Assembly (NCBI RefSeq): GCF_964059095.1
Contig: NZ_OZ060394.1
Location: forward strand, 274,901 to 311,873
DNA: 36,973 nucleotides
Direction of reading: 5' to 3'
From: Buchnera aphidicola (Chaetosiphella stipae setosa)
GTDB taxonomy: Bacteria; Pseudomonadota; Gammaproteobacteria; Enterobacterales; Enterobacteriaceae
Positions within the stretch are counted from its first letter, which is position 1; each line of letters opens with the position of its first letter. A model generated the notes under the pieces. The model was given only the letters and a program-made list of their open reading frames with translations, was not told the DNA's origin and made no database searches. This document shows positions 36,924 to 36,973 of this stretch, one piece after another. The position numbers and the translations under genes are program-made.

Positions 36924-36973
36924 AATATAAAAAATATTAATATATTCCACATAATTTTTTTTCAAAAAAAAAA

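Noticed and set aside
1..36973. CRISPR array or tandem repeats
   Set aside because: No repeat-spacer periodicity seen; repeated words are A/T homopolymers only.

Overview
The window is almost certainly part of the chromosome of an obligate insect endosymbiont of the Enterobacterales. The best fit is a Buchnera aphidicola lineage with a strongly reduced genome. Base composition is extremely A+T-rich, A and T homopolymers are everywhere, and proteins are rich in Lys, Ile and Asn. The proteins still align closely with Escherichia coli, and the gene order is E. coli order with pieces removed. I see no insertion sequence, prophage, CRISPR array, toxin or transferred cassette. The interest lies in what has been lost, shortened or bypassed.

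Layout. Positions 1-4269 are gene-poor: a shortened OmpA-like beta-barrel gene (minus), a lone flagellar hook-cap gene flgD (plus), and long stretches with no recognisable gene. This is where related genomes, as I recall them, carry a flagellar cluster and rne. Positions 4270-11887 form a plus-strand run: rluC, rpmF, fabD, fabG, acpP, tmk, holB, tatD (frameshifted in an A10 tract), ptsG, hinT. This is the E. coli rpmF-to-ptsG cluster without plsX, fabH, fabF, pabC and mltG. Positions 12144-20453 run minus: porin ompF, asnS, trhO, valS, pepA. argI and ridA follow on the plus strand, with the pyrBI position empty.

Positions 22431-36374 are a long minus-strand block. It corresponds to E. coli greA-rlmE-ftsH-(folP-glmM)-secG-leuU tRNA-(metY-rimP)-nusA-infB-rbfA-truB-rpsO-pnp-(nlpI)-deaD, where the genes in parentheses are absent here. 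ibaG begins a plus-strand run at the right edge.

The retained genes cover translation (asnS, valS, infB, rpsO, rpmF, rbfA, truB, rluC, rlmE, tRNA-Leu), RNA polymerase accessory factors (nusA, greA), RNA decay (pnp, deaD), fatty acid elongation (fabD, fabG, acpP), DNA replication (tmk, holB), membrane quality control and export (ftsH, secG), glucose uptake (ptsG), and arginine synthesis (argI), a typical nutritional-symbiont function.

Points worth a second look: tatD is whole apart from one missing A in a homopolymer, which suggests rescue by transcriptional slippage. NusA ends right after its KH domains and is followed by about 600 bp of apparent decay. OmpA ends at the close of its barrel, in a window where glmM is also missing from its usual place. 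FlgD stands alone with an unrecognisable N-terminus. rne is missing from its usual place. Several long inverted repeats stand out in otherwise featureless AT-rich spacers.
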